64,000 nt of DNA from Lachnospira hominis (ex Liu et al. 2021) (GCF_014287955.1 NZ_JACOPD010000001.1:248001-312000); one strand, 5' to 3'. Positions 37,453 through 47,551 are shown, counted from the stretch's first letter. Program-made: numbers and translations. The notes: a model not told the origin generated them from the letters alone.

Positions 37453-38479
37453 TGAAATTGATGTAAACACTGCAACCAATGGCACACTTGGATTTAAACT
37501 CGGTCATGCAGCAGACAATAAAGCCAAAACCGGCGTATCGGTAATATACTTTCCTGACGGTGCAAAGGTTGGCTGCGATATAAGCGGCGGAGGTCCCGCC
37601 TCAAGAGAGACCCCTCTTACAATGCCGCTCACAGCTGACAATCCAGTAAATGCAATCGTTTTTTCAGGCGGCTCAGCATATGGACTTGCCGCATCAGATG
37701 GTGTAATGAAATGTCTTGAAGATAATGGTATCGGATATGATACCGGCGTCGCTAAAGTTCCGCTTGTATGCCAGTCATGCATATTCGACCTTGGTTATGG
37801 TAATTCGCATGTACGCCCTGACTACAAAATGGGTTACGAAGCATGCACAAACGCACTTAACCGCTCATCTGCTGATTTTACAGCCGGTGATTCCGTTGAA
37901 GCAAAAAATCATGAAACATCAGAGATTATCGGCAATGTCGGTGCCGGTACAGGTGCAACCGTCGGTAAAATCGGAGGCATGAATTACGCACAGAAATCAG
38001 GTCTTGGAATACATTCTGTGAGAGTCGGAAAACTCACACTCACAGCCATTGTTGTCGTCAATGCACTCGGTGACATTTTCAATCCCAAAACAGGAGAAAA
38101 AATCGCCGGATTCCATAAACCTGACCGTTCAGGCTTTGCCGACAGCATAACAGCAGCACTCCACAATATGCTGCCAAAAGACCCATTTACAGGAAATACA
38201 ACAATCGGTGCAATTATAACAAATGCTGAATTTTCAAAAGCCGAGATGGGTAAAATCGCTTCAATGACACGAAATGCCTATGCAAGATGCATCAATCCTG
38301 TAGGCACAATGGCAGACGGCGATACAATATATGCTGCAAGTATTCCATCCGGTAATGAGCCTGTGAAAGCAGACATTAATATTGTAGGAACTCTCGCAGC
38401 CGAAGTTATGTCAGCAGCCATTTTAAAAGCAGTTAAATACTCACATATTCCTGATGAAGAATATTTAAAAAACATTTAA
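37427..38479 (+). CDS. P1 family (DmpA/S58) peptidase
   Basis: N-terminal-nucleophile hydrolase, 350 residues, made as a precursor that cleaves itself. The expected nucleophile Thr is in GNTTIGAIITNAEF (about residue 264), preceded by the alpha-chain with SGGGPASRETPL, FSGGSAYGLAASDGVM and GAGTGATVGKIGGM. Family members are aminopeptidases, including beta-alanyl dipeptidases, and nylon-oligomer hydrolases. AGGAGG lies 8 nt before the ATG, inside the end of panT, so the two are co-translated; beta-alanine or pantothenate-related substrates are an attractive guess. Confidence 0.87.
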   Translation: MNQQNQFFNEIDVNTATNGTLGFKLGHAADNKAKTGVSVIYFPDGAKVGCDISGGGPASRETPLTMPLTADNPVNAIVFSGGSAYGLAASDGVMKCLEDNGIGYDTGVAKVPLVCQSCIFDLGYGNSHVRPDYKMGYEACTNALNRSSADFTAGDSVEAKNHETSEIIGNVGAGTGATVGKIGGMNYAQKSGLGIHSVRVGKLTLTAIVVVNALGDIFNPKTGEKIAGFHKPDRSGFADSITAALHNMLPKDPFTGNTTIGAIITNAEFSKAEMGKIASMTRNAYARCINPVGTMADGDTIYAASIPSGNEPVKADINIVGTLAAEVMSAAILKAVKYSHIPDEEYLKNI

Positions 38480-38489
38480 ATAATCACAC

Positions 38490-38535
38490 AAAAAAATCAT
38501 GCCGGCTTTCAAAAATTACCGGCATGATTTTTTTG
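38490..38535 (+). terminator. Terminator after the panT-peptidase unit
   Basis: AAAAAATCATGCCGG (38490-38505) pairs with CCGGCATGATTTTTT (38519-38534), a long perfect stem with a T-run. Confidence 0.92.
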
Positions 38536-38627
38536 TTGTAAATTATCTGAATACAGACTATAATTATTTTGTACAATTTCGTAAACCAATTTAATATCTA
38601 TGTTAATTACACAGAAATGGAGATTTT

Positions 38628-40163
38628 ATGAAAGAACAGACAGATAAAATAATTAATAAAAATTTTAAAAAAGCAGAAAAGAAAATCGAAAATTATGCTT
38701 CCGAGCTGGAACGCAACAACAAAATTGCAATGTATTCACACCTTGTTGAAGTTATTATTATAACTTTATTCTGCGTCCTTGAAGCCTCAACAAGAGGAAA
38801 ATCATGGCTTTTTGTAATAATTCTTACAACAATCGGCTTTGCACCTGTCATATGCGAATTCATAGCATGGGGGAAAAACCATGAATCACAGGCAATACGC
38901 CATTTTGTAGCAATTGGTTATGCCATATTTTATACATGCACGATATTTACGACTTCATGCAGTGCAATATATGTCATGGCTCTTCCCATGATATTCATCG
39001 TATCTGTTTACAATGATTTCAAATACATGCTTATGGTAAACGCAGGTGTTATAATCGAAAGTTTTATAGCCGTATTTGTTGGTGCGTCAACCGGAAAATT
39101 TGGTTATCTCGGACTTGATACTGCTGCAATCCAGATTGTAACAGTAATAATAACAGGTGTGCTCGCATGTCTGCTCGCACTTACAACAAAAGCAAATGCA
39201 CAGCAGAAAATTGATGTCGTTAAAGAATCACAGCAAAAGACACAGGAAGTTCTTGACGATATTTCCCAGATGTCTGCACATATGCAGAATGGTATTGCAG
39301 AAATATATACACAGCTTGAAAAGTTAAATGATTCAGCAAAACTTACACAGTCAACAATGGTTCAGGTTTCTACCGGTGCTGCCGATACAGCAGACGCAGT
39401 ACAGAACCAGCTCTCACAAACTGAAGAAATCCAGAAAAAAGTCAGCCTTGTTGACACTGCTGCAAATGAAATATCTGACAGCATGATGGAAACATTAAAC
39501 ATACTTACAAACGGCAGCAAAGATGTTGAACAGCTTGTTGCAAATGTAGATATTTCAGTTAAAAACGGTCAGCATGTGGCAGACAAGCTCTCTAACCTCA
39601 GTGTACGTATTAAAGAAATGCATTCAATCATAGCAATGATTGAAGAAATTGCTTCACAGACAGAATTACTTGCCCTCAATGCAAGCATTGAAGCCGCACG
39701 AGCCGGAGAAGCCGGTAAGGGCTTCGTTGTAGTTGCAACTGAAATTTCAAAAATGGCAACTCAGACAGGTGATGCTACAGAAAATATAACAAAACTTATT
39801 GAAAATATTTCAACTGCTATTGAAGAAGTTGTAACTGTAATCTACGAAATGATTGACGGAATCAATGCAGAAAAGTCTTCAACCGAAAGTACAGCAAAGA
39901 GCTTTGACAATATTCAGAATAATACATATGCAATACGCGATAATGTTGAACAGCTCACACAGAGCATAGTAGAACTTAAAAATGCCAATAATGTAATTGT
40001 TGATTCTATCCAGACAATATCAGCTGTTTCAGAACAGCTTTCAGCACATGCTTCTGAAACTACTAATAATGAAGAAGAGAATGTCAAAATCCTTGAAAGT
40101 ATTGCAGATAAAATGCATGGTCTCATTGATACCGTCAAGGAAGACGACTCTGCATCTTTATAA
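38628..40163 (+). CDS. Methyl-accepting chemotaxis protein with membrane sensor
   Basis: Chemoreceptor of 511 residues. The N-terminal region (about 35-190) is a set of roughly six membrane segments with little outside the membrane, so there is no classical periplasmic ligand domain; the signal may come from within the membrane. The C-terminal signalling domain has the conserved hairpin tip [20 protein letters not shown] with [13 protein letters not shown] (about 345-375) and flanking coiled-coil methylation regions. A CheW/CheA partner is not in the window. GGAG precedes the ATG. Monocistronic between terminators. Confidence 0.9.
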   Translation: MKEQTDKIINKNFKKAEKKIENYASELERNNKIAMYSHLVEVIIITLFCVLEASTRGKSWLFVIILTTIGFAPVICEFIAWGKNHESQAIRHFVAIGYAIFYTCTIFTTSCSAIYVMALPMIFIVSVYNDFKYMLMVNAGVIIESFIAVFVGASTGKFGYLGLDTAAIQIVTVIITGVLACLLALTTKANAQQKIDVVKESQQKTQEVLDDISQMSAHMQNGIAEIYTQLEKLNDSAKLTQSTMVQVSTGAADTADAVQNQLSQTEEIQKKVSLVDTAANEISDSMMETLNILTNGSKDVEQLVANVDISVKNGQHVADKLSNLSVRIKEMHSIIAMIEEIASQTELLALNASIEAARAGEAGKGFVVVATEISKMATQTGDATENITKLIENISTAIEEVVTVIYEMIDGINAEKSSTESTAKSFDNIQNNTYAIRDNVEQLTQSIVELKNANNVIVDSIQTISAVSEQLSAHASETTNNEEENVKILESIADKMHGLIDTVKEDDSASL

Positions 40164-40173
40164 CATTCAACAT

Positions 40174-40217
40174 AAAAAACATCTGGCAGTGCTAAAACCT
40201 GTCAGATGTTTTTTTAT
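40174..40217. terminator. Bidirectional terminator between chemoreceptor and sensor operon
   Basis: ACATCTGGCAG pairs with CTGTCAGATGT (one mismatch), with an A-run on the left and a T-run on the right; serves both convergent units. Confidence 0.88.
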
Positions 40218-40233
40218 TTAATCTTCATTTATC

Positions 40234-41076
40234 TTACTTCAGTTTCTCATTCAATTCATTAATCATTTTTAATGCTGATTCTTTATCCTTTTCGCCTATA
40301 TACTTTGCAACTGAAAGCTGGTCATAAAAATCATGGCGTATCTTTGCCATACCCTCAATTTTATTAATAAGCTGCTCATATTCATACGATTCCTTTTTCC
40401 TTGCTATCTCAAGCTCTTTAATTGCTGCAAGTTTTTTGTGCTCCTCATTTTTCCGATACAGAATATAAATAATAAACAAAACAGCAGCTACAGCAATAAA
40501 AAACAATACTCCAATTACAATCTTACTTTTTACATCCACACGATATATCTGATATGTAAATATGTATACAATCATGAGAAAATACAGATAAATAAGTACA
40601 CAAAAAATAACTATTCTTATATCAATTTTTACTCTCTGATTAAACTTATGCCACAGATAAATAACTGCCGGATATAACATCGCAAGAATTGTAATCTGAA
40701 CAAGATATGCCCGTGTTACATAGACTTGTGTCGTAAAATCAGTTGAATTAGGCCACAGCATATAAATAACATTTGCCATAAGTGCAACAAAAACACACAA
40801 TCCTGCCGCAATCATGCACCTTAAAATGCTGTCCTTAAATGCCAATTTTACACCAACAAAAAGTAATGTTGTTGTTACTACTATCATGATTACTGCCGAA
40901 GCCTGCCCTTGTTCTCCAAGATGAAGCACCTTATACAAAGTCGGCACAAATACAACCGCACACACAATAACAGTAGACAAAAACTTTGATTTCCTCGGCG
41001 TGAGCATAAATGTCAATGCTATAAATATCATGTAGTTTGCTATCCAATACAGTAGAAAATTAAATGTACTAATCAT
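40234..41076 (-). CDS. Membrane sensor with GHKL-type histidine motif but no ATPase domain (paralog B)
   Basis: 280 residues: about seven membrane segments (1-205), a linker ELEIARKKESYEYEQLINK, then KIRHDFYDQLSVAKYIG (His about residue 248), and the protein ends about 32 residues later. The RHDF motif is the phospho-acceptor of AgrC-like GHKL kinases, yet no N, G1 or G2 box follows and no frame continues it. Tandem paralog of the next gene, nearly identical in the cytoplasmic part and divergent in the membrane part. AGGTG precedes the ATG. Last gene of a LytTR two-component operon; probably phosphorylated in trans, or a decoy. Confidence 0.8.
   Translation of the reverse strand: MISTFNFLLYWIANYMIFIALTFMLTPRKSKFLSTVIVCAVVFVPTLYKVLHLGEQGQASAVIMIVVTTTLLFVGVKLAFKDSILRCMIAAGLCVFVALMANVIYMLWPNSTDFTTQVYVTRAYLVQITILAMLYPAVIYLWHKFNQRVKIDIRIVIFCVLIYLYFLMIVYIFTYQIYRVDVKSKIVIGVLFFIAVAAVLFIIYILYRKNEEHKKLAAIKELEIARKKESYEYEQLINKIEGMAKIRHDFYDQLSVAKYIGEKDKESALKMINELNEKLK
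40247..40420 (-). repeat. Homogenised cytoplasmic-domain repeat, copy B
   Basis: 174 bp at the 3' end of the paralog B gene matches 41124-41297 in paralog A with about 8 differences, while the rest of the two genes is much more divergent. This suggests gene conversion or strong constraint on the histidine-motif segment. Confidence 0.85.
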
Positions 41077-41101
41077 ATCTGCACCTGTCGGTCAGCTTAT
41101 A

Positions 41102-41950
41102 TTATGATTGTTCCGAAATTTTTTCATTCAATTCATTAATCATTCTTAATGCTGATTCTTTATCCTTTCCACCTATATATTTTGTAACTGAAAGCTGGTC
41201 ATAAAAATCATGGCGTATCTTTGCCATACCCTCGATTTTATTAATAAGCTGCTCATATTCATATGATTCCTTTTTCCTTGCTATCTCAAGCTCTTTTATA
41301 TAATTAAGCTGCATCTGTTCTTCGTTCTTTCTGTAGATAAGGTACAAAAGAAAAATCATTGCAACAAATTCAATCAATATTACCGGCAAAAAAATAAACA
41401 CACGTTTTTTCACTTCTTCAAGATAATACAACACAAGATATGTCAATATTGTAAAATAAACCGCCGCCATAATTGACATAATCGCAAAACTTCCGCTTAT
41501 CTGATGAGTTTTTTTCGTCTTATTCCACAGCCATACAACAATAATAAACAAAGCTGCCATTGTCGGAATCTGAATAATATAAGACATCGTATATATAATG
41601 CTGTCCATCTGTCTTTCGCTTCCAAGAATAAGAATGTGTATAATCGCCGTAAATATAGGAACAAGCACGCCTATCGCTGCAACTGTTATACATTTCAGCA
41701 AATTTTCTTCAAAAGCCAGCTTCATTGCTATTATAAGTGCAGCCTGCAAAATAAGTGATATAATTACACTTTGCATGCCACTGTCGTCATAGACATAGAA
41801 AAACTTGTATGTGGCTCCGAAAAAACCTGACATAAACATAATAATAAATGCCGATAATTTTGATTTTTTAGGTGTCAGCATAAATGTAATAGCTACCAGT
41901 TCAATACTAGAGCCAAAAAAATACAAAAAGAAATTAATCGCAGTTATCAT
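41102..41950 (-). CDS. Membrane sensor with GHKL-type histidine motif but no ATPase domain (paralog A)
   Basis: 282 residues with the same plan as its neighbour: about seven membrane segments, a coiled linker, KIRHDFYDQLSVTKYIG (His about residue 247), then a short end NEKISEQS. No ATP-binding boxes. Its membrane domain differs clearly from paralog B, so the two may sense different signals while sharing the same cytoplasmic contact surface. AGGAGG lies 7 nt before the ATG, within the end of the kinase gene (4-nt overlap). 25 nt separate it from paralog B. Confidence 0.8.
   Translation of the reverse strand: MITAINFFLYFFGSSIELVAITFMLTPKKSKLSAFIIMFMSGFFGATYKFFYVYDDSGMQSVIISLILQAALIIAMKLAFEENLLKCITVAAIGVLVPIFTAIIHILILGSERQMDSIIYTMSYIIQIPTMAALFIIVVWLWNKTKKTHQISGSFAIMSIMAAVYFTILTYLVLYYLEEVKKRVFIFLPVILIEFVAMIFLLYLIYRKNEEQMQLNYIKELEIARKKESYEYEQLINKIEGMAKIRHDFYDQLSVTKYIGGKDKESALRMINELNEKISEQS
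41124..41297 (-). repeat. Homogenised cytoplasmic-domain repeat, copy A
   Basis: Partner of the segment at 40247-40420; see there. It encodes the linker and the RHDFYDQL motif. Confidence 0.85.
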
Positions 41951-43065
41951 ATGCTTTCCTCCTGATTATTCGTATATACAAGAGAAACCATAGTACTGTA
42001 TATGCCATCTTTAAAACCGTATTCAAGCCTTCCGTTGTACTGCTGTGCTATGTCTTCAAGAATTTTCATTCCCCATCCGTGTTCTGAGCTTCTGATTTTC
42101 TTTTTCTGATTCTTATCTGCCGAATTTTTAACAAGAACATTCATATAATCGCCCGAATAATCACACTTTACACTGATAAAACGCTTACTCTTATCTTCAA
42201 TTTCAAGACATGCATTAATTGCATTGTTAAGTATGTTTGAAAATATGCTGCAAAGATGCAGATTGGAAATATTAGTATTTTCTCCGGCTTTTACTGAATA
42301 TTCAGCCTTAATACCATTCTGTTTTATAATTCTGTCTTTATCTTCAAGAACAGCATTAACAATCATATTTTTGCAGAATCTCTTTTCTCCTGTACTTCTT
42401 ACTTTCGCCTCAAGTGCCTCTATAGATGAGGCAATCTTATCACCATCCTCATTATCCGTATACATAACAAGAATCTGCTTCAATTCTTCATTATATTTGT
42501 TTTTAAGTTCGTGAAGTTTCTTCTCGTCCTGCTCAATATTTTCTTTATTCAGCTTCATAAGTTCAAGTTCTTTTCTCTGATTTTCAATATTGTAATCGAG
42601 TTCGTCCTTTGCCCACAAACTATATACAATATATAACAGTACACTGTCTATAAGACATCCAATAACGGTTGTAACCGCTGAAATAGCAAGATTATTATAA
42701 TTTTCACCAACATAACAATAAGGTACTACCATCAGCTGGCTGAGCGGAAATATTACAATAAAAAGATTCATAATATTAAACCGCGGTGATTTTTTCCTTT
42801 TTTTAATAAATGCCAGCACATAAATTAAAATAATCTGTAAAACACTGCATGTAATAACTGTTTTTAAAATTACGTCCTGTGCCTCAACATTTAGTGTTTT
42901 TAAAAAAATAAGTTCGCATAATTCTATTACAAAACTTAATGATATATCAATCAGACTTTTCTTTATTTTTTTATTTTTCCCAGATTCCTTATCCAAAAAA
43001 ACACTTACTGCATATATAATTTTTGCTGTTGCAATTATAAACCCTGTTTCTAAAAGTACTTTCAC
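41947..43065 (-). CDS. GHKL-type sensor kinase lacking the phospho-acceptor histidine
   Basis: 372 residues: about six membrane segments (1-155), a coiled coil, then a degenerate dimerisation segment LHELKNKYNEEL (184-195). Aligned with the usual LRxxRHDxxNHL motif, the phospho-acceptor His falls on Asn189 and the next Asp on Lys190. The ATPase domain looks intact: N box NILNNAINACLE, a G1-like NSADKN and G2 box SEHGWGMKILEDIAQQY. GTG start at 43065 behind GGGAGA. It overlaps the response regulator gene (4 nt) and paralog A (4 nt). Likely the ATP-binding subunit that phosphorylates the RHDF proteins encoded downstream. Confidence 0.82.
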   Translation of the reverse strand: MKVLLETGFIIATAKIIYAVSVFLDKESGKNKKIKKSLIDISLSFVIELCELIFLKTLNVEAQDVILKTVITCSVLQIILIYVLAFIKKRKKSPRFNIMNLFIVIFPLSQLMVVPYCYVGENYNNLAISAVTTVIGCLIDSVLLYIVYSLWAKDELDYNIENQRKELELMKLNKENIEQDEKKLHELKNKYNEELKQILVMYTDNEDGDKIASSIEALEAKVRSTGEKRFCKNMIVNAVLEDKDRIIKQNGIKAEYSVKAGENTNISNLHLCSIFSNILNNAINACLEIEDKSKRFISVKCDYSGDYMNVLVKNSADKNQKKKIRSSEHGWGMKILEDIAQQYNGRLEYGFKDGIYSTMVSLVYTNNQEESI

Positions 43066-43772
43066 ATCTTCTCTCCCATATATTTAAAAAATAAATCAGA
43101 CAATTCTTTTCTTTTGAGTCTGCTCACCGAAACGTGCTCACCATTGTCCATAACAACATATTCTTTTTCAATACGCTTCACATGATTAAAATTAATGATG
43201 AAACTTCTGTGACACTGGTAAAAATCATCGGGAAGCTGTTTTAAAATCTGCTGCAGCGAATCATATACCATAATATCTTTCTTATCAGTATATATATATA
43301 CATTATGGTTGCTGCCCTCTATATATATTATTGATTCATATGCTACCGTCTGAATCTGTCCACGCTGTTTTATTACAAGCTTTTGTAAATTCATGTTTAT
43401 TTTTGAATTTTCAATCTTATCTATAATCTTTATTACACGGTCCTTTTTTACAGGTTTTTTTAGATAACCTTCAATATTGGTCCGCTGCATAAATACATCT
43501 TCTATATACTCCTGCGAATATCCTGTAAAAAATATAAGACGTGTATCAGGTGCCTTATCATAGAGCCATGCAGCATAATCAATACCATTCTTTTTCTCTT
43601 TCCAATCAATATCCATCATTACAATATCATATCTGCTGCCATCTTCTACATCCCTCATAAACCTATCAATATCATTAAAACATTCGATTAAGTTTACTCT
43701 GTTAGTTTCAATAAGAACATTCCTCACATCATTCAATGCTTCCATTGAATCATCACAAACCGCAATATCCAT
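43062..43772 (-). CDS. LytTR-family response regulator
   Basis: About 236 residues. Receiver domain (1-120) with DD at MDIAVCDDS, phospho-Asp in VMMDIDWKEK, and Lys in YLKKPVKK; LytTR DNA-binding domain (about 135-232) with YIEGSNHNVYIYT, FYQCHRSFIINFNHVKRI and VSVSRLKRKEL. GGGAG lies 9 nt before the ATG at 43772; an 8-residue longer form lacks a site. First gene of the sensor operon. Target promoters are unknown; its own intergenic region and the divergent AraC gene are natural candidates. Confidence 0.9.
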   Translation of the reverse strand: MDIAVCDDSMEALNDVRNVLIETNRVNLIECFNDIDRFMRDVEDGSRYDIVMMDIDWKEKKNGIDYAAWLYDKAPDTRLIFFTGYSQEYIEDVFMQRTNIEGYLKKPVKKDRVIKIIDKIENSKINMNLQKLVIKQRGQIQTVAYESIIYIEGSNHNVYIYTDKKDIMVYDSLQQILKQLPDDFYQCHRSFIINFNHVKRIEKEYVVMDNGEHVSVSRLKRKELSDLFFKYMGEKM

Positions 43773-43888
43773 ATTTATACGCTCCCGTTTATACATATTA
43801 ATAAAATATGCCTTTTACTTATAAAATAATATTAACATTATTTTTGACATTTTTCTATATTTTTCTTGAATTTTTTTAACATTTTTAC

Positions 43889-43916
43889 TTGCAATTTAAA
43901 AATATTGTGTTATATT
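43889..43916 (+). promoter_or_regulatory. Promoter of the AraC-type gene
   Basis: TTGCAA (43889-43894) and TATATT (43911-43916), 16-bp spacer, in the very AT-rich divergent region shared with the sensor operon. Confidence 0.5.
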
Positions 43917-43950
43917 ATTAATATACATTTTATAAATTTGGTGGTTATAT

Positions 43951-45000
43951 ATGGATTTACAATCTCTTACAAAACAACTTATATATGATGAACACAATAT
44001 CGAAACTCCTGATATCTATCAGAAGTTCGGCATTGTCTGTCCTGAATATTCATCCCGTGATATAGAAGTAAAGGAATATCCCATGCCCGACAAGGAGCAT
44101 TTATTTACTTTGCTATGGGATATACCTGATAACAGCAGCCTTTATGCAACTATTCTTCCATGTGATACACCATTTACATACAGCTGTCATTTTAAACATG
44201 GCATGAGAACCCAGATGCACTCACATGAATATCTTGAATTATTTTATATTATTGACGGAGAATACCGTCAGAAGATTCTAGGCAGCGAATTCACATTCCA
44301 TAAAGGCGAACTTTGCCTTATAGATAAGAACTGCCAGCATCAGGAGATTCTTGACAGCAGCAATGCAACTATTCTGTTTCTTGGCATAACTAACTTCATG
44401 TTTGACGATATTGTAAAGCATCATGTTACGACAGAACGTATTTCTTCTTTTTTAAGCACTGCATTACTTGAACAGAAAACTTTACAACAATATCTTCACT
44501 TCCGTCCACATTCCGATGGAGAAGTTTTAATGGAGCAGACACTTACAAGCCTTATTGAAGAACTAAAGCGTCATGATGAAGCCTCTCCTTTTATATGTCA
44601 GGGACTTCTCATAAGAATTTTTCACATTCTTAGTACCAAATATGAATTTTCTCTGTCAAAGCAGCTCCGCAAACGTATGAATTGGATTCTTTTTGAAGAA
44701 ATCACTAATTATATCAATAATAATCTTAATAATATTTCAATTATGCAGCTTTCCAATGAATTTCATTTTCAGGAAGATTACTTTAACCGGCTGCTCAAGA
44801 GCCAGACTGGTCTTACATATACGGAATATCTTCAGTCACTGCGTCTCAAAAAAGCTGAAGACATGCTGATTAACACTGACCACACAATTGACACGATTTC
44901 CCATGAAGTCGGATACCAGAACAAAGGATATTTTTATAAAATTTTCACTGACAAATATAAGATTACGCCGGCACAGTTCCGTAAGAAAAATAAGTCATAA
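43951..45000 (+). CDS. AraC-family regulator with cupin domain
   Basis: 349 residues. The N-terminal half contains a cupin-type ligand domain (about 85-160; HGMRTQMHSHEYLELFYIID and FHKGELCLIDKNCQHQEI). The C-terminal AraC DNA-binding domain (about 250-349) has IMQLSNEFHFQEDYFNRLLK and IDTISHEVGYQNKGYFYKIF. Such regulators usually respond to sugars or related metabolites and often control adjacent genes; here the neighbours are phosphoketolase (convergent) and the sensor operon (divergent). The ligand cannot be told. GGTGG precedes the ATG. Confidence 0.88.
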   Translation: MDLQSLTKQLIYDEHNIETPDIYQKFGIVCPEYSSRDIEVKEYPMPDKEHLFTLLWDIPDNSSLYATILPCDTPFTYSCHFKHGMRTQMHSHEYLELFYIIDGEYRQKILGSEFTFHKGELCLIDKNCQHQEILDSSNATILFLGITNFMFDDIVKHHVTTERISSFLSTALLEQKTLQQYLHFRPHSDGEVLMEQTLTSLIEELKRHDEASPFICQGLLIRIFHILSTKYEFSLSKQLRKRMNWILFEEITNYINNNLNNISIMQLSNEFHFQEDYFNRLLKSQTGLTYTEYLQSLRLKKAEDMLINTDHTIDTISHEVGYQNKGYFYKIFTDKYKITPAQFRKKNKS

Positions 45001-45032
45001 AAAACTTTGTTGATTTAATTTTATATAAAAAT

Positions 45033-45072
45033 GAAAATGCAGAGCCAACCATTTAGTATGCTCTGCATTTTC
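45033..45072. terminator. Terminator between araC-type gene and phosphoketolase
   Basis: 13-bp perfect stem GAAAATGCAGAGC (45033-45045)/GCTCTGCATTTTC (45060-45072). On the minus strand it is followed by ATTTTTAT, so it mainly serves the phosphoketolase gene, though it can also end transcription from the left. Confidence 0.75.
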
Positions 45073-45127
45073 TATAGAATTATGTAAGAAAAGGTATCTA
45101 TTATGGCAAATTTATTTAATCATATAG

Positions 45128-47503
45128 TTACATATCCCATTTCCAATCCCTGATTTCCGGCATATCAATACCATATTCATGGATATACTGTTTATGTTCG
45201 ACAAGCTTGTCATTCATTTCCTGAACAAGATATGAACCCCTGTTGCCAAGCTGTGGAAGATACTTAACAGCATTCTTTACAAGATGGAAACGGTCAATTT
45301 CATTCTGGACACGCATATCGAATGGAGTTGTGATAGTTCCTTCTTCCTGATATCCATATACATGAATGTTTCTGTTAGTTCTTCTGTATGTAAGTTCGTG
45401 AATAAGTGTATGGTAACCATGGAATGCAAATATGATTGGTTTATCTTTTGTAAACAATGCATCATATTCTGCATCACTTAATCCATGTGGGTGCTTTGAC
45501 TTAGGCTCGAGCTTCATAAGGTCTACTACGTTGATAACACGAATTTTAATCTCCGGAAGTGCCTTTCTTAAAATTGTAACTGCTGCAAGAGTCTCAAGTG
45601 TAGGTGTATCACCGCAGCATGCCATAACAATATCAGGTTCCTGACCCTGGTCGTTACTTGCCCATTCCCAGATACCGATACCCTGTGTACAATGCTTTAC
45701 AGCCTGCTCCATTGTGAGCCACTGCTGTCTTGGATGCTTAGATGTAACAAGTACGTTTACATAGTTACGGCTTCTAATACAATGGTCAAAACATGAAAGA
45801 AGACAGTTAGTATCCGGTGGAAGATAAAGTCTTACAACATCTGCTTTCTTATTGGCAATATGGTCAAGGAATCCCGGATCCTGATGTGTAAATCCGTTAT
45901 GATCCTGCTGCCATACATTTGAACTTAATATAAGATTTAATGATGCAATAGATGCTCTCCATGGAAGCTGGTTACATACCTTCAGCCATTTTGCATGCTG
46001 TGCACACATTGAATCTACAACTCTGATAAATGCTTCATAACTTGCAAAGAATCCATGACGTCCTGTAAGAAGATACCCTTCAAGCCAGCCTTCACACATA
46101 TGCTCACTGAGCATTGAATCCATTACACGTCCATCCTGTGCAAGGAATTCATCTGTATCATATTTTTCATTATTCCAGTCACGGTTAGTAACTTCAAATA
46201 CTTTTCCAAGTCTGTTTGACATAGTCTCATCAGGTCCGAATATACGGAAATTCTTGGCATCATCATTCAACTTAAATATATCTCTTACAAATCCGCCAAG
46301 TTCAATCATATCCTGTGCTTCAACAGCACCCGGCTTAGGAACGTCAATTCCATACTCACGGAAATCCGGAAGTCTCAAATCTCTTAAAAGCTTACCACCG
46401 TTAGCATGTGGATTAGAACCTATTCTTCTGTCACCTACAGGTGCAAGTTCTTTAAGTTCAGGTATAAGCTTTCCGTTCTCATCAAAAAGTTCTTCAGGAT
46501 GATAACTTTCAAGCCAGTTCTTAAGCATATCAAGATGTTCAGGCTTATCCATCATGATAGGTACCTGATGTGCCCTGAATGAGCCTTCAATCTGATTGCC
46601 ATCTACTTCCTTTGGACCTGTCCAGCCCTTTGGTGTACGAAGTACAATCATAGGCCACTTAGGTCTTTCTGTATTATTATTTTCTCTTGCGTCTTTCTGG
46701 ATTGCTTTAATCTCATCCATTACAGTATCAAGAGCTTCTGCCATCTTTCTATGCATTTCCATAGGATCACTACCCTCAACAAAATATGGCTTCCAGCCGC
46801 ATCCGTCAAAGAAATGCTCAAGTTCTTCATGTGAAATACGTGCAAGAACTGTAGGATTGCTTATCTTATATCCATTAAGATGAAGAATAGGAAGAACTGC
46901 ACCATCTGTCTTAGGATTTAAGAACTTATTACACTGCCATGATGTTGCAAGAGGACCTGTCTCTGCCTCACCATCACCAACTATACAGGCTGCAATAAGA
47001 TCAGGGTTATCAAATACTGCACCAAATGAATGTGCAAGTGAATAACCAAGCTCACCACCTTCATTGATTGAACCAGGTGTCTCAGGTGCAACGTGGCTTG
47101 AAATACCGCCCGGAAACGAGAACTGCTTGCAGAGCTTTTTAAGTCCATCCATATCCTCACCGATGTTTGGATATACTTCACTGTAAGTTCCTTCAAGATA
47201 TGTATTGGCTACAAAGAAATTTCCGCCATGGCCCGGACCTGAAATAAGAATCATATCCTGATCATATTTTTTAATTACTCTGTTCAAATGAACATATACA
47301 AAATTCTGTCCCGGAACTGTTCCCCAGTGACCAACAATCTTCTTTTTTACATGTTCCATAGTAAGCGGCTCACGTAAAAGTGGATTATCAAGTAAATAAA
47401 GCTGTGCTGCTCCGAGATAGTTTGCTGCACGCCAGTAAGCATCCATCTTTTTAAGGTATTCATCTGTAACAGGCTGTTTTTCAACAACATTTGTTTCTGC
47501 CAT
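45128..47503 (-). CDS. xfp: Xylulose-5-phosphate/fructose-6-phosphate phosphoketolase
   Basis: Thiamine-diphosphate enzyme that splits xylulose 5-phosphate (and often fructose 6-phosphate) with phosphate into acetyl phosphate and a sugar phosphate. The 791-residue protein has the family length; [18 protein letters not shown], the [18 protein letters not shown] stretch and the ThDP-binding [20 protein letters not shown] are diagnostic. AGGAGG precedes the start. It gives a heterolactic-type route to acetyl phosphate for pentose use. Monocistronic, divergent from the alcohol dehydrogenase, with a Rex-like site over its presumed -10. Confidence 0.96.
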   Translation of the reverse strand: MAETNVVEKQPVTDEYLKKMDAYWRAANYLGAAQLYLLDNPLLREPLTMEHVKKKIVGHWGTVPGQNFVYVHLNRVIKKYDQDMILISGPGHGGNFFVANTYLEGTYSEVYPNIGEDMDGLKKLCKQFSFPGGISSHVAPETPGSINEGGELGYSLAHSFGAVFDNPDLIAACIVGDGEAETGPLATSWQCNKFLNPKTDGAVLPILHLNGYKISNPTVLARISHEELEHFFDGCGWKPYFVEGSDPMEMHRKMAEALDTVMDEIKAIQKDARENNNTERPKWPMIVLRTPKGWTGPKEVDGNQIEGSFRAHQVPIMMDKPEHLDMLKNWLESYHPEELFDENGKLIPELKELAPVGDRRIGSNPHANGGKLLRDLRLPDFREYGIDVPKPGAVEAQDMIELGGFVRDIFKLNDDAKNFRIFGPDETMSNRLGKVFEVTNRDWNNEKYDTDEFLAQDGRVMDSMLSEHMCEGWLEGYLLTGRHGFFASYEAFIRVVDSMCAQHAKWLKVCNQLPWRASIASLNLILSSNVWQQDHNGFTHQDPGFLDHIANKKADVVRLYLPPDTNCLLSCFDHCIRSRNYVNVLVTSKHPRQQWLTMEQAVKHCTQGIGIWEWASNDQGQEPDIVMACCGDTPTLETLAAVTILRKALPEIKIRVINVVDLMKLEPKSKHPHGLSDAEYDALFTKDKPIIFAFHGYHTLIHELTYRRTNRNIHVYGYQEEGTITTPFDMRVQNEIDRFHLVKNAVKYLPQLGNRGSYLVQEMNDKLVEHKQYIHEYGIDMPEIRDWKWDM

Positions 47504-47551
47504 GTCGCTTTCCTCCTAAACTCATTCTTCTATAAATCTTTTTGTTTGATT

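Noticed and set aside
40234-41950. The two ATPase-less sensors as decayed pseudogenes
   Set aside because: Both are intact frames with good ribosome binding sites, end at similar points after the histidine motif, and keep that motif; parallel random truncation is less likely than a split design.
43797-43950. AgrD-like autoinducer peptide gene near the sensor operon
   Set aside because: No small frame with an amphipathic leader and an acidic tail was found in the divergent region or operon gaps.
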